Origin: Streptacidiphilus sp. P02-A3a
GTDB taxonomy: Bacteria; Actinomycetota; Actinomycetes; Streptomycetales; Streptomycetaceae
NCBI RefSeq assembly: GCF_014084105.1
Contig: NZ_CP048289.1
Location: forward strand, 8,193,922-8,257,921
Direction of reading: 5' to 3'
Length of the DNA stretch: 64,000 bases
How positions within the stretch are numbered: position 1 is the first letter of the stretch; every line of letters starts with the position of its first letter. The notes below the pieces were generated by a model. That model worked only from the letters and a program-made list of their open reading frames with translations, made no database searches and was not told the origin of the DNA. The position numbers and the translations under genes are program-made. Below, in pieces: positions 9,625-18,361 of this stretch.

Positions 9625-10617
9625 TCAGCTGTGCAGCGGCAACTGGTCGCGCACCGACAGCACGTAGGCGCGGAACGCCTCCACCGGCGGGGTGAGCGGG
9701 CGCCCGGTCACCCACACCAGTGCCAGCTCCCGGCGGGCCCCCGCCGAGCTCAGCCCCAGCTCGGTCAGCTCCGGGCGGGGCGCGGTGGCCGGAGGCAGCA
9801 CGGCCACCCCGAGCCCGGCCGCCACCAGCCCGCGCAGCGTCTCCGCCTCCTCCCCCTCGAAGGAGACCCGGGGGGTGAACCCCGCCTCGGCGCACAGCGC
9901 GTCGGCGATCCGGCGCAGCCCGTACCCGGGCGCCAGCATCACGAACGCGTCGCCGGAGACCTCGCCCAGCCGCACCCGCTGCCGCCCGGCCAGCCGGTGC
10001 TCGGCCGGGACCACCAGCCGCAGCCGCTGCTCGCCGAGCCGCCGCGAGGTCAGCTCGGGCCCGTCCGGGCGCGGGGACACCAGGCACAGGTCGAGCTCGC
10101 CCTCGCGCAGCCGTTGCAGCATCGAGTCGGTGTACTCCTGGACCAGCTGGAACCGCACCCGGGGATGGCCCACCCGGAACCCCCGCAGCAGCATCGGCAC
10201 CGTCTCCGAGCCCATGGTGTGCTGGAACCCGAACGCGACCCGGCCGCCCACCGGGTCGGCCTCCGCCCGGGCCGCCTCCGCGCCGCGCTCCACCTCGGCC
10301 AGCGCCCGCTCGACCGCCGCACGGAAGATCTCCCCGGCCCGGGTCAGCCGCACCGTCCGGCCCTCGCGCGCCAGCAGGGCCACCCCCAGTTCCGCCTCCA
10401 GCCGCGCCACGGCCCGGCTGAGGGTCGGCTGCGGCATGCCCAACTCGGCTGCGGCGCGGGTCACATGCTCCAGCCTGGCGACGGCGGCGAACTGCGCGAG
10501 CGGCGGCGCCAGCAGTACCGCCGGGGTCCCCGGCGCGAGCTCGGCGGTCGACAGTGCTGTGACATCCGCGTCTCGACGCTGTTGCAGACCCCGCACTGAC
10601 CTGTGTTCATTCCTCAC
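9625..10617 (-). CDS. LysR-family transcriptional regulator
   Basis: The product has the N-terminal LysR winged helix-turn-helix (LAQFAAVARLEHVTRAAAELGMPQPTLSRAVARLE) and a C-terminal periplasmic-binding-protein-like effector domain. The GTG start at 10617 is uncertain; it puts about 37 residues before the usual LysR start, and an in-frame GTG at 10596 is another option. It is divergent from an MFS exporter with about 60 bp between them, the classic layout in which the LysR protein controls both. The effector is unknown; an efflux substrate is the simplest guess. Confidence 0.9.
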   Translation of the reverse strand: MRNEHRSVRGLQQRRDADVTALSTAELAPGTPAVLLAPPLAQFAAVARLEHVTRAAAELGMPQPTLSRAVARLEAELGVALLAREGRTVRLTRAGEIFRAAVERALAEVERGAEAARAEADPVGGRVAFGFQHTMGSETVPMLLRGFRVGHPRVRFQLVQEYTDSMLQRLREGELDLCLVSPRPDGPELTSRRLGEQRLRLVVPAEHRLAGRQRVRLGEVSGDAFVMLAPGYGLRRIADALCAEAGFTPRVSFEGEEAETLRGLVAAGLGVAVLPPATAPRPELTELGLSSAGARRELALVWVTGRPLTPPVEAFRAYVLSVRDQLPLHS

Positions 10618-10620
10618 CGC

Positions 10621-10640
10621 ATGAATTATCCGCTAATCAT
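10621..10640. promoter_or_regulatory. AT-rich dyad in LysR/MFS intergenic region
   Basis: The dyad ATTA-N5-TAAT (10625-10637), extended imperfectly to ATGA...TCAT, is an AT-rich island within a GC-rich context. It is placed as a LysR operator should be, between the divergent starts. Confidence 0.45.
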
Positions 10641-10679
10641 GCATTGGACGCATCAGCGGCACGGATCTACGTTTTCGGT

Positions 10680-12026
10680 ATGCCTGCTGTCACCAGAGGG
10701 GCATCCGACGAGCAGCAGCCGGGTTTCCCGACCCTGCCCGCGGCCCCCGCCGCCGCCTCCGCACCCGACTCCGCCGCCGCCTCCGTCACCACCCCGGTCG
10801 ACACCGACACCCGCCACCGCCCCGGCAGCCGGGGGCTGCGGCGCACCCAGCTCGCCCTGTTCGGGGCCGGGCTGGCGACCTTCCTGCTGCTCTACTCCAC
10901 CCAGGCGCTGCTGCCCGCGCTCTCCGCCTCGCTCCGGCTGACCCCGGCGCAGGCCAGCCTCACCGTGTCCGCCGCCGCGATCGGCCTGGCGCTGGCGGTG
11001 CTGCCGGTCAGCGCGCTGTCCGAGAAGTTCGGCCGGACCGCGGTGATGACCGCCTCGGTGTTCGCCGCCGTCGCCCTGGCCCTGGTCATCCCGTTCGCCC
11101 CGGACCTCACCGTGCTGACCGCGCTGCGGGCGCTCCAGGGCGTGGCCCTGGCCGGACTGCCCGCGACCGCGATGGCCTACCTCGCGGAGGAGGTCCACCC
11201 CTCGGCGCTGGCCTCGGCCATGGGCCTGTACGTCGCGGGCAACAGCATCGGCGGCATGAGCGGGCGGCTGGTCTCCGGCATCGTCGCCGGCTCCTTCGGC
11301 TGGCGCTGGGGGCTGGCCTCGGTGGCGGTGCTCTCGCTGCTCTGCGCGATCGCCTTCCGGGCGCTGATCCCCCGGGCCCGGAACTTCCGTCCCGGACCGA
11401 TCAACCCGAGGGCGCTGCTGCGCACCGTCGGCGCGCAGCTGCGCAACCCGCTGCTGGACCGGCTGTTCGTGCTCGGCCTGCTGTTCATGACGGTCTTCGG
11501 CGCGGTCTACACGGTGATGGGGTACCGGCTGGTCGCCGCGCCGTTCGACCTCTCCCAGGGGCTGGCCAGCTCGATCTTCGCGGTCTACGTCGTCGGCACC
11601 TTCGCCTCCGCCCTGTCCGCCCGGGTCACCGGCCGCTTCGGCCGCCGGGGCACCCTCTACCTGGCGATCGGGACCACCGCGGCCGGGCTGCTGCTGACCC
11701 TGCCCGACTCGCTGGGCACCGCGCTGCTCGGCCTGGTGCTGATCACCGCGGGCTTCTTCACCGGGCACTGCGTGGCCTCGGCCTCGGTCGGCCGCACCGC
11801 CACCCACGGCCGCGCCCAGGCCTCGGCGCTGTACCTGGCCGCCTACTACCTGGGCAACAGCCTCGGCGGCACGCTCGGCGCCGACGCCTACCACGCGGAC
11901 GGCTGGAACGGCACCGTCCTGGTCGGCCTGGCGGCGATGGCGGCGGCCGCGGCGATCACCCTGTACGCGACCGCCCGGGCCCGCGGCGGCGCCCGCCGCG
12001 GCCGGGTGCTGGCCACCGCCCGCTGA
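10680..12026 (+). CDS. MFS transporter (drug exporter type)
   Basis: This is a 448-residue major facilitator with about 12 transmembrane helices after a long Ala/Pro/Thr-rich cytoplasmic N-tail (about 60 residues). The loop 2-3 motif appears as LSEKFGRTAVM and helix 4 as LQGVALAGLPATAMAYLAEE, typical of Bcr/YnfM-like drug:proton antiporters. The ATG at 10680 is preferred to an upstream TTG at 10644, although neither has a good ribosome binding site. It is divergent from the LysR regulator, which probably controls it. The substrate is unknown. Confidence 0.88.
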   Translation: MPAVTRGASDEQQPGFPTLPAAPAAASAPDSAAASVTTPVDTDTRHRPGSRGLRRTQLALFGAGLATFLLLYSTQALLPALSASLRLTPAQASLTVSAAAIGLALAVLPVSALSEKFGRTAVMTASVFAAVALALVIPFAPDLTVLTALRALQGVALAGLPATAMAYLAEEVHPSALASAMGLYVAGNSIGGMSGRLVSGIVAGSFGWRWGLASVAVLSLLCAIAFRALIPRARNFRPGPINPRALLRTVGAQLRNPLLDRLFVLGLLFMTVFGAVYTVMGYRLVAAPFDLSQGLASSIFAVYVVGTFASALSARVTGRFGRRGTLYLAIGTTAAGLLLTLPDSLGTALLGLVLITAGFFTGHCVASASVGRTATHGRAQASALYLAAYYLGNSLGGTLGADAYHADGWNGTVLVGLAAMAAAAAITLYATARARGGARRGRVLATAR

Positions 12027-12047
12027 GCCCCCTGGCCGGGGCGGGGC

Positions 12048-13325
12048 TCAGGCGATCCGGTCCAGGATCAGCGGCTCGGGGGTGTGGGCGGTGCCCGGCG
12101 GGGCGATGACCACCCCGCCGGTCAGCGCCTCCAGCGCGTAGTCGAAGCGCTCCGGGGTGTCCGTGTGCAGGGTGAGCAGCGGCTGGCCCGCCGTCACCGA
12201 GGCACCCGGCTTGGCGTGCAGCTCCACCCCGGCGCCGGGCTGCACCGGGTCCTCCTTGCGGGCCCGGCCCGCCCCGAGCCGCCAGGCGGCGACGCCGACC
12301 GCGTAGGCGTCCAGCGCGGTGAGCACGCCGGTGGCGGTGGCGGTGACCGTGTGCCGCTCGCGGGCCACCGGCAGCGGCGCGTCCACCTCGCCGCCCTGGG
12401 CGGTGATCATCCGCCGCCAGTGGTCCATCGCCGAGCCGTCCTTGAGGGCGGTCTCCGGGTCCTTGCCGTGCACCCCGGCGGCGGCCAGCATCTCCCTGGC
12501 CAGAGCCAGGGTCAGCTCGACCAGGTCCGCCGGGCCGCCCCCGGCCAGCACCTCCACCGACTCGCGGACCTCCAGCGCGTTGCCCGCCGTCAGGCCGAGC
12601 GGGGTGGACATGCCGGTGAGCAGCGCGACCGTGTTCACCCCGGCCGCGGTGCCCAGGCCGACCATGGTCCGGGCCAGCTCCCGGGCCTGCTCCAGCGACT
12701 TCATGAACGCCCCGGTGCCGACCTTGACGTCGAGCACCAGCGCGCCGGTGCCCTCGGCGATCTTCTTGGACATGATCGAACTGGCGATCAGCGGGATCGA
12801 CTCGACCGTCCCGGTGACGTCGCGCAGCGCGTAGAGCTTGCGGTCGGCCGGGGCCAGGCCGTCCCCGGCCGCGCAGATCACCGCCCCGGTCTCGCGCAGC
12901 ACCCGCAGCATCTCCTCGCCGCTGAGCCGGGCCCGCCAGCCGGGGATGGACTCCAGCTTGTCCAGGGTGCCGCCGGTGTGGCCGAGGCCGCGCCCGGAGA
13001 GCTGCGGCACGGCCGCACCGCAGGCGGCGACCAGCGGCGCCAGCGGCAGCGTGGTCTTGTCGCCGACGCCGCCGGTGGAGTGCTTGTCGGAGGTGGGCAG
13101 CGGCAGCGAGGAGAAGTCCATCCGGTCGCCGGTGCGGATCATCGCCGCCGTCCAGCGGCTGGTCTCGCGCGGGGTCATCCCGTTCAGCAGGATCGCCATG
13201 GCCAGCGCCGACATCTGCTCGTCCGCGACCTCGCCCCGGGTGTAGGCGTCGACCACCCAGTCGATCTGAGCGTCGGTCAGTTCGATCCGGTCACGCTTGG
13301 CGCGGATGACGGAGACGGCGTCCAT
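12048..13325 (-). CDS. deoA: thymidine/pyrimidine-nucleoside phosphorylase
   Basis: DeoA cleaves thymidine or deoxyuridine with phosphate to base and deoxyribose-1-phosphate. The 425-residue product has the family signature TSDKHSTGGVGDKTTLPLAPL, the phosphate-binding SGRGLGHTGGTLDKLES, and KVGTGAFMKS. The ATG at 13325 has GAGGAG 8 nt upstream; in-frame codons further upstream are non-coding. It is the last gene of a minus-strand group with the M20 hydrolase and cdd, and feeds deoC through deoxyribose-5-phosphate. Confidence 0.95.
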   Translation of the reverse strand: MDAVSVIRAKRDRIELTDAQIDWVVDAYTRGEVADEQMSALAMAILLNGMTPRETSRWTAAMIRTGDRMDFSSLPLPTSDKHSTGGVGDKTTLPLAPLVAACGAAVPQLSGRGLGHTGGTLDKLESIPGWRARLSGEEMLRVLRETGAVICAAGDGLAPADRKLYALRDVTGTVESIPLIASSIMSKKIAEGTGALVLDVKVGTGAFMKSLEQARELARTMVGLGTAAGVNTVALLTGMSTPLGLTAGNALEVRESVEVLAGGGPADLVELTLALAREMLAAAGVHGKDPETALKDGSAMDHWRRMITAQGGEVDAPLPVARERHTVTATATGVLTALDAYAVGVAAWRLGAGRARKEDPVQPGAGVELHAKPGASVTAGQPLLTLHTDTPERFDYALEALTGGVVIAPPGTAHTPEPLILDRIA

Positions 13326-13439
13326 GAATGGCTCCTCAGCGGGGTGAGCGACTACGCCGGGCAACTCTACGCGCGTCACATCCGCCGACGGAACCCGTCA
13401 CCGCCGCCCCGTCACGACCGCCCCGCTACAGCAGCCCCG

Positions 13440-13871
13440 TTACAGCCGCTCCGGGCCGAAGGCGTCGGGCAGCAGCTCCGCCAGTGGGCGGATCCCGGAG
13501 ACGGACTCCACCAGCAGCTCCGGGCCGCCGTGCTCCCACAGCAGCTGACGGCAGCGCCCGCAGGGCATCAGCGGCGCGCCGTCCCGGTCGCAGCAGGTGA
13601 AGGCGACCAGTCGGCCGCCGCCACCGGCGTGCAGGGCCGAGACCAGCCCGCACTCGGCGCACAGGGTCAGCCCGAAGGAGGCGTTCTCGACGTTGCAGCC
13701 GCTGACCGTGCGCCCGTCGTCCACCAGCGCCGCCGCGCCCACCGGGTAGTGGGAGTACGGGGCGTACGCGCGGGACATGGCCGTCCGCGCCGCCTCACGC
13801 AGGGCCTCCCAGTCGATCGCGCCGACGTCGGTCGTGCCCGCGTCGTCGACGCTCCACCGCTGACCGGTCAC
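13440..13871 (-). CDS. cdd: cytidine deaminase
   Basis: Cdd deaminates (deoxy)cytidine to (deoxy)uridine, supplying DeoA. The 143-residue product has the zinc-binding motifs: CAEC following NVENASFGLTL, and PCGRCRQ. The proton-shuttle glutamate lies in CAEC. The GTG start overlaps the stop of the upstream amidohydrolase gene by 4 bp (GTGA), so the two are coupled. About 114 bp separate it from deoA on the same strand. Confidence 0.95.
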   Translation of the reverse strand: MTGQRWSVDDAGTTDVGAIDWEALREAARTAMSRAYAPYSHYPVGAAALVDDGRTVSGCNVENASFGLTLCAECGLVSALHAGGGGRLVAFTCCDRDGAPLMPCGRCRQLLWEHGGPELLVESVSGIRPLAELLPDAFGPERL

Positions 13872-15121
13872 GCCGCGCCCCCGGCGACGCCCAGCGCGAG
13901 CTCGGCGAACAGGCCGACGCCGACGCCGATCGCGTCCTCGTCCACGTCGAAGCTGCCCTGGTGCAGATCGCGGGAGGTAGTGTCGCCGACCGGGCGGACG
14001 CCGAGTCGGGCCAGCGCTCCCGGGACCTGCTCCAGGTACCAGGAGAAGTCCTCGCCGCCGAGGCTCTGCTCGGTGCTCTCCACCCCGTCGGGGCCGACGT
14101 TGCGCTCCATCGCCTCGGCGATCAGCCGCACCGACTCCGCCTCGTTGACCACCGGCGGCACGCCCCGGTGGTAGTCGAGCACCCACTTCGCCCGGTGCGT
14201 CTCGGCGATCTGGGCGACCAGCTCCTCCAGCGCGCCGGGGGCCTCCCGCCAGCCCGCGAGCTCCAGGCAGCGTACGGTGCCCTCCAGTTCCGCGTGCTGC
14301 GGGATGGCGTTGGCCACCGAGCCGCTGGCGATCCGGCCCCAGACCAGGCTGACCCCCCAGCGCGGGTCCATCCGGCGGCTGAGGATGCCGGGCAGCTCGA
14401 CCGCCATCTTGGCGATGGCGGTCACCAGGTCCGTGGTCAGGTGCGGGCGGGCGGTGTGGCCGCCGGGGCCGTCCAGGTCCAGGGTCAGCCGGTCGCAGGC
14501 GGAGGTGATCGCGCCGACCTTGAGGCCGATCCGGCCCACGTCGACCTTGGGGTCGCAGTGCACCGCGTAGATCCGGCTCACGCCCTCCAGGCCCCCGGCC
14601 GCGATCACGTCCAGCGCGCCGCCGGGCATGATCTCCTCCGCGGGCTGGAACAGCAGCCGGACCGGACCCGGCAGCGCCCCGGCCGCCGCCGCCCGCGCCA
14701 GTACCAGGCCCAGGCCCAGCAGCACCACCGTGTGCACGTCGTGCCCGCAGGCGTGGGCCCGCCCGGGCACGGTGGAGCGGTAGGGCACGCTCGCGGGCTT
14801 GGCGTCGTCGATCGGCAGCGCGTCGATGTCGGCCCTGAAGGCGGTCAGCGGCGCTCCCCCGGGACTGCCCTCGGGGACGATGTCGCAGATCAGGCCGGTG
14901 CCGCCGGGCAGCACCCGGGGCGTCAGACCGGCCTGCTCCAGCCGGGCCCTGAGCAGCGCCGTGGTGCGGACCTCCTGCCGTCCGAGCTCCGGGTGCATGT
15001 GCAGGTCGCGGCGGATCTCGATGAGCTCCGGCAGGTGCTCCAGCACCAGCGCGGCGCGGTCGAAGCCGCCCCGGTCGAAGGGGACGGCCGGAACAGGCGG
15101 AAGGTCAACTGGATGGCTCAC
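13868..15121 (-). CDS. M20-family amidohydrolase/peptidase
   Basis: This is a zinc-dependent amidohydrolase of the M20D (hippurate hydrolase/IAA-amino acid hydrolase) type, 417 residues. Motifs are RRDLHMHPELG near the N-terminus, HACGHDVHTVVLLG (metal ligands), and LFQPAEEIMPGGA (catalytic and metal-binding Glu pair). The substrate is unknown. The GTG at 15121 gives the usual length; an ATG at about 15234 would add some 38 residues of non-family sequence. It is the first gene of the group leading to cdd. Confidence 0.88.
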   Translation of the reverse strand: MSHPVDLPPVPAVPFDRGGFDRAALVLEHLPELIEIRRDLHMHPELGRQEVRTTALLRARLEQAGLTPRVLPGGTGLICDIVPEGSPGGAPLTAFRADIDALPIDDAKPASVPYRSTVPGRAHACGHDVHTVVLLGLGLVLARAAAAGALPGPVRLLFQPAEEIMPGGALDVIAAGGLEGVSRIYAVHCDPKVDVGRIGLKVGAITSACDRLTLDLDGPGGHTARPHLTTDLVTAIAKMAVELPGILSRRMDPRWGVSLVWGRIASGSVANAIPQHAELEGTVRCLELAGWREAPGALEELVAQIAETHRAKWVLDYHRGVPPVVNEAESVRLIAEAMERNVGPDGVESTEQSLGGEDFSWYLEQVPGALARLGVRPVGDTTSRDLHQGSFDVDEDAIGVGVGLFAELALGVAGGAA

Positions 15122-15317
15122 CCCGACAAGGCTACGGCTGACCGCCGCGCCAGGCAGCGGATCGGCGGAAAAAGCTGGGCCGAACGGGGCGGAAGTAGCC
15201 CGCACGGCGCATGGCCCGGCCATTGATGGGTATGACATTCCGTCACCGTCCTCCCTGTTCCGGCCATCGGACAACCGGCCAACGACGATCGGCGGCACAG
15301 GACACGGCCGGTTCGAC

Positions 15318-15331
15318 GTGATCCAGGTCAC
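15318..15331. promoter_or_regulatory. Crp-like dyad GTGA-N6-TCAC
   Basis: GTGATCCAGGTCAC fits the core of the Crp consensus (GTGA-N6-TCAC) and lies about 108 bp before the SDR start. The rest of the 15122-15438 gap has no gene that I can support. Confidence 0.4.
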
Positions 15332-15438
15332 CCTCGCCCCGGTCCCGGCCTCGGGCTCACCGATCAGTACCCGAACGGCCCTCCCGGTCTGCCTACCATG
15401 CTCTCGGCAGTTGGTCCGAGACCGGAGGAGCAGCACAG

Positions 15439-16206
15439 ATGTCGGGTCGTTTCACAGACAGGGTCGCCGTGGTCACCGGCGCCAGCAGCGGGATCGGCGC
15501 CGCCACCGCGCGGCGGCTTGCCGACGAGGGTTACACCGTGGCGCTGGTCGCCCGGCGGACCGAGCGGATCGAGGCCCTGGCCAAGGAGATCACGGCCGCC
15601 GGGGGCCGGGCGAGCACGCACACCCTGGACGTCACCGACCGCCCCGCCGTGGACGCCTTCGCGGCCTCGCTGGAGCGGGTGGACGTCCTGGTCAACAACG
15701 CCGGCGGGGCGTTCGGCGCGGCCAGCGTGGAGGGCGGCGACCCGGCCGACTGGCTGCGGATGTACGAGGTGAACGTGCTCGGGGTGCTGCACGTGACGCA
15801 GGCCCTGCTGCCGGCGCTGCGGGCGAGCGGCGACGGCACGGTGGTGGTGCTCTCCTCCACCGCCGCGTTCGTCCCCTACGAGGGCGGCGGCGGCTACGTC
15901 GCGGCGAAGGCCGGTGAGCACGCCATCGCCGGGACGCTGCGGCTGGAGCTGGTGGGCCAGCCGATCCGGGTGATCGAGATCGCCCCGGGCATGGTGCGCA
16001 CCGAGGAGTTCGCGCTCAACCGCCTCGGCGGCGACAGCGACGCGGCGGCGGCCGTGTACGCGGGCGTGGCCGAGCCGCTGACGGCGCAGGACGTGGCCGA
16101 CACCATCGCCTGGACGGTCACCCGCCCGGCGCACGTCAACGTGGACCTGCTGGTGGTCCGTCCGCGCGCGCAGGCGGCCGCGCACAAGGTGCACCGCGAG
16201 AGCTGA
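15439..16206 (+). CDS. SDR-family NAD(P)-dependent oxidoreductase
   Basis: This is a classical short-chain dehydrogenase of 255 residues. It shows the cofactor motif VVTGASSGIGAATA, NNAGG in the central sheet, the catalytic SS around VVLSSTAAF, and YVAAK. GGAGGAG lies about 8 nt before the ATG. It has no operon partner: the next gene on this strand is almost 500 bp away. The substrate is unknown. Confidence 0.92.
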   Translation: MSGRFTDRVAVVTGASSGIGAATARRLADEGYTVALVARRTERIEALAKEITAAGGRASTHTLDVTDRPAVDAFAASLERVDVLVNNAGGAFGAASVEGGDPADWLRMYEVNVLGVLHVTQALLPALRASGDGTVVVLSSTAAFVPYEGGGGYVAAKAGEHAIAGTLRLELVGQPIRVIEIAPGMVRTEEFALNRLGGDSDAAAAVYAGVAEPLTAQDVADTIAWTVTRPAHVNVDLLVVRPRAQAAAHKVHRES

Positions 16207-16227
16207 CCGGCCGACAGCCCCCGCTCC

Positions 16228-16310
16228 GGGCAAAGGGCAACGGGCAACGGGCAACGGGTGCCCGGCAACGGACCAGGGCCGGGCCGGACGCCGGGCCGGA
16301 CGCCGGGCCG
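16228..16310. repeat. heptamer and 12-mer tandem repeats after the SDR gene
   Basis: Four heptamers GGGCAAC (first copy GGGCAAA) run from 16228 to about 16258. A 12-bp unit GGGCCGGACGCC repeated two and a half times follows at 16281-16310. The rest of the 16207-16690 gap is non-coding as far as I can see. Confidence 0.85.
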
Positions 16311-16690
16311 GGCGATTCCGGGGCGAACCCGGGCGAAGGCAACGGCGCGGACCGGTGCGGCGGAGGGGACGGCACCCCCTCCGCTTCACCTCCGCGAAGC
16401 CGTCTCATCATTCGGCTGCAAGCGTCTCGACTTGATAGCCAATTCGAGTGAATCCTTGTGCTGGGCACGGAAGTCCCCCAGGCTCGTCCTGCCTTGGCGC
16501 AGAACGCCCCCGCACGCTTCCGGAGCCGTCAACCCCAGGCACCGCACCTCCCGCACCACGGAACCGCTCGCGTCCCACCGCCGTCGCAGCCGTCGCACCG
16601 CAGGGCCGGGTCCACGGCGAAACGCACGCACGATGCACTACCGTCGCCGCGCCGAACCCCTTCCTGCAACCGTCCACCGAGGAGGACCCC

Positions 16691-17218
16691 CTGGCCAGTG
16701 ACATTCCGGCGCAGCCGGAAGCCGCGTCATCCGGGTTGCAGAGACTGAACGAGGCCACCCCCGGCGCCGCCGAGGAAGCCCTGCTGGCATGCTGCGGCAG
16801 CCGCCGCTGGGCGCTCCGGCTGGCCGCGCACCGGCCCTACCCCGACACCTCGTCGCTACTGGCCGCGGCCAGTGAGGCGTCCTACGACATGTCCTTCGCC
16901 GATCTCACCGAGGCCCTGGCGGACGAGAGCTGCATGCCGCAGCCGCTGCTCGGGGTACGGGCCCCCGGCAGCGCCGCGGCGCACACCGCGCTGCGGGCGG
17001 CCCACGCCGCCTACGAGGCGCGCTTCGGCCACGTGTTCGTGGTCTCGCTGGACGACTGCCCGCCGGAGGAGATGCTGGACCGGGTGCTGGTCAGCCTGCG
17101 CCAGCGGCTCGCCGGCGACCACGACGACGAGCGCAGCACCACCGCCGAGGAGTTGCGCCGGATCGCGCTGAGTCGCCTGGAACACCTGGTCGCGTCTCAC
17201 GCCTCGGCGGCAACGTGA
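16691..17218 (+). CDS. OHCU decarboxylase-like protein (UraD family)
   Basis: The product resembles 2-oxo-4-hydroxy-4-carboxy-5-ureidoimidazoline decarboxylase, a purine (uric acid) catabolic enzyme. Family features are the helical start GAAEEALLACCGSRRWALRLAAHRPYPD, the middle YEARFGHVFVVSLD, and the C-terminal EELRRIALSRLEHLV. The canonical motif with the catalytic His (H-P in the segment after the second helix) is not obvious; the corresponding stretch reads ALADESCMPQP, so activity is doubtful. The strongest ribosome binding site (GGAGGA, 16681-16686) faces a CTG codon at 16691, giving 175 residues; TTG at 16736 and GTG at 16448 are alternatives. It lies just upstream of sdhC, as in other Streptomyces. 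Confidence 0.75.
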   Translation: MASDIPAQPEAASSGLQRLNEATPGAAEEALLACCGSRRWALRLAAHRPYPDTSSLLAAASEASYDMSFADLTEALADESCMPQPLLGVRAPGSAAAHTALRAAHAAYEARFGHVFVVSLDDCPPEEMLDRVLVSLRQRLAGDHDDERSTTAEELRRIALSRLEHLVASHASAAT

Positions 17219-17313
17219 GACGACAGGGGTGATTTCGGCCACAGCGCCCCTGTGCCCCATGTCCGGATTGAGTAGGAATCACGCCAGAATCGGGGGTGTC
17301 GGCAGCCCGGGAA

Positions 17314-17341
17314 TTGACACAGGGGCGGTCCCGGTTAGGCC
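17314..17341 (+). promoter_or_regulatory. candidate sdh promoter
   Basis: A perfect -35 hexamer TTGACA (17314-17319) is followed after 16 bp by TAGGCC, a fair -10 for a vegetative sigma factor. It lies about 150 bp before sdhC. A second possible -10 (TACGAT, 17402-17407) is closer to the gene. Confidence 0.5.
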
Positions 17342-17491
17342 GCACGAGGCTGTTTGTTCACACGGTAGACCCCCGACGGGCTGCGGGGGGCCGGGCGTGG
17401 CTACGATGGCGAGGGCCGGTGGACCATACCCGGCCGGGCCGACCGACGCTGATGCCGGACGAGCCCCCGCCCCGCTTCCGGAGGGTTTTCC

Positions 17492-17869
17492 GTGCCGGCT
17501 GGAACGCTGTACCGCGGCCGGGAAGGCATGTGGTCGTGGGTGGCTCATCGAGTCACCGGTGTCCTCATCTTCTTCTTCCTGTTCGCCCACGTCCTCGACA
17601 CCGCTCTTGTGCGCGTCTCCCCCAACGCCTACAACAGCGTCATCGCGACGTACAAGACCTGGCCCGTCAACCTGATGGAGTACGGCCTCACCGCCGCCAT
17701 CCTGTTCCACGCGCTGAACGGCCTGCGGGTCATCGCGGTGGACTTCTGGGCCAAGGGCCCGAAGTACCAGCGGCAGATGCTGTGGTCGGTGGTGACCCTC
17801 TGGGTTCTGCTCATGGCGGGTGCGTTCTACCCGATCCTGCGCGTGACCCTCCGCACGTGGTTCGGGTGA
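17492..17869 (+). CDS. sdhC: succinate dehydrogenase cytochrome b subunit
   Basis: SdhC is the 125-residue membrane anchor that binds heme b and quinone in complex II. It has three transmembrane helices. The motif WSWVAHRVTGVLIFFFLFAH carries the family His-Arg and a heme-ligand candidate His; LFHALNGLRV provides the second conserved His. The GTG start has GGAGGG about 6 nt upstream. It is the first gene of sdhCDAB, with sdhD 8 bp downstream. Confidence 0.95.
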   Translation: MPAGTLYRGREGMWSWVAHRVTGVLIFFFLFAHVLDTALVRVSPNAYNSVIATYKTWPVNLMEYGLTAAILFHALNGLRVIAVDFWAKGPKYQRQMLWSVVTLWVLLMAGAFYPILRVTLRTWFG

Positions 17870-17877
17870 GGCGAGAA

Positions 17878-18333
17878 ATGGCTATCGACACCAACATCGA
17901 GCTCACCGACGCAGGCGACCCGAGCGCCTTCCTGATCGAGCCGCCGCGGACCCGCACCAAGCGGACCGGGCGCAAGTCGCGGACCAACTTCGAGATGCTG
18001 GCGTGGCTGTTCATGCGCCTGTCCGGCATCGTGCTGGTGTTCCTGGTCCTCGGCCACCTGATCATCCAGCTGCTGCTGGACGGCGGCGTGTCGAAGGTCA
18101 GCTTCGCCTTCGTCGCCGGTCGCTGGGCCTCGCCGTTCTGGCAGTTCTGGGACCTGCTGATGCTGTGGCTGGCGATGCTCCACGGCGCGAACGGCATGCG
18201 CACGGTCATCAACGACTACGCGGAGCGCGAGACGACCCGGTTCTGGTTGAAGGTCCTGCTGGTGACCGCCACGGTCTTCACCGTGCTGCTGGGCACCCTG
18301 GTCATCTTCACCTTCGACCCGACAATCAGCTGA
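17878..18333 (+). CDS. sdhD: succinate dehydrogenase hydrophobic membrane anchor
   Basis: SdhD is the second membrane subunit of complex II, 151 residues. A hydrophilic N-tail with a basic stretch ([12 protein letters not shown]) leads to three helices. Conserved features are [18 protein letters not shown] (His in helix I) and [18 protein letters not shown] (the His-Gly-x-x-G-x-R heme motif of helix II). The ATG follows GGCGAG, 8 bp after sdhC. sdhA begins 28 bp after its stop. Confidence 0.95.
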   Translation: MAIDTNIELTDAGDPSAFLIEPPRTRTKRTGRKSRTNFEMLAWLFMRLSGIVLVFLVLGHLIIQLLLDGGVSKVSFAFVAGRWASPFWQFWDLLMLWLAMLHGANGMRTVINDYAERETTRFWLKVLLVTATVFTVLLGTLVIFTFDPTIS

Positions 18334-18361
18334 GCGCGGACGGACGAGGCAGCCAACAGAC

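Noticed and set aside
12084-14174. Plus-strand 696-codon frame over deoA, cdd and the M20 gene
   Set aside because: It is antisense to three recognised enzymes and consists of Gly/Arg/Gln/Val-rich sequence without motifs.
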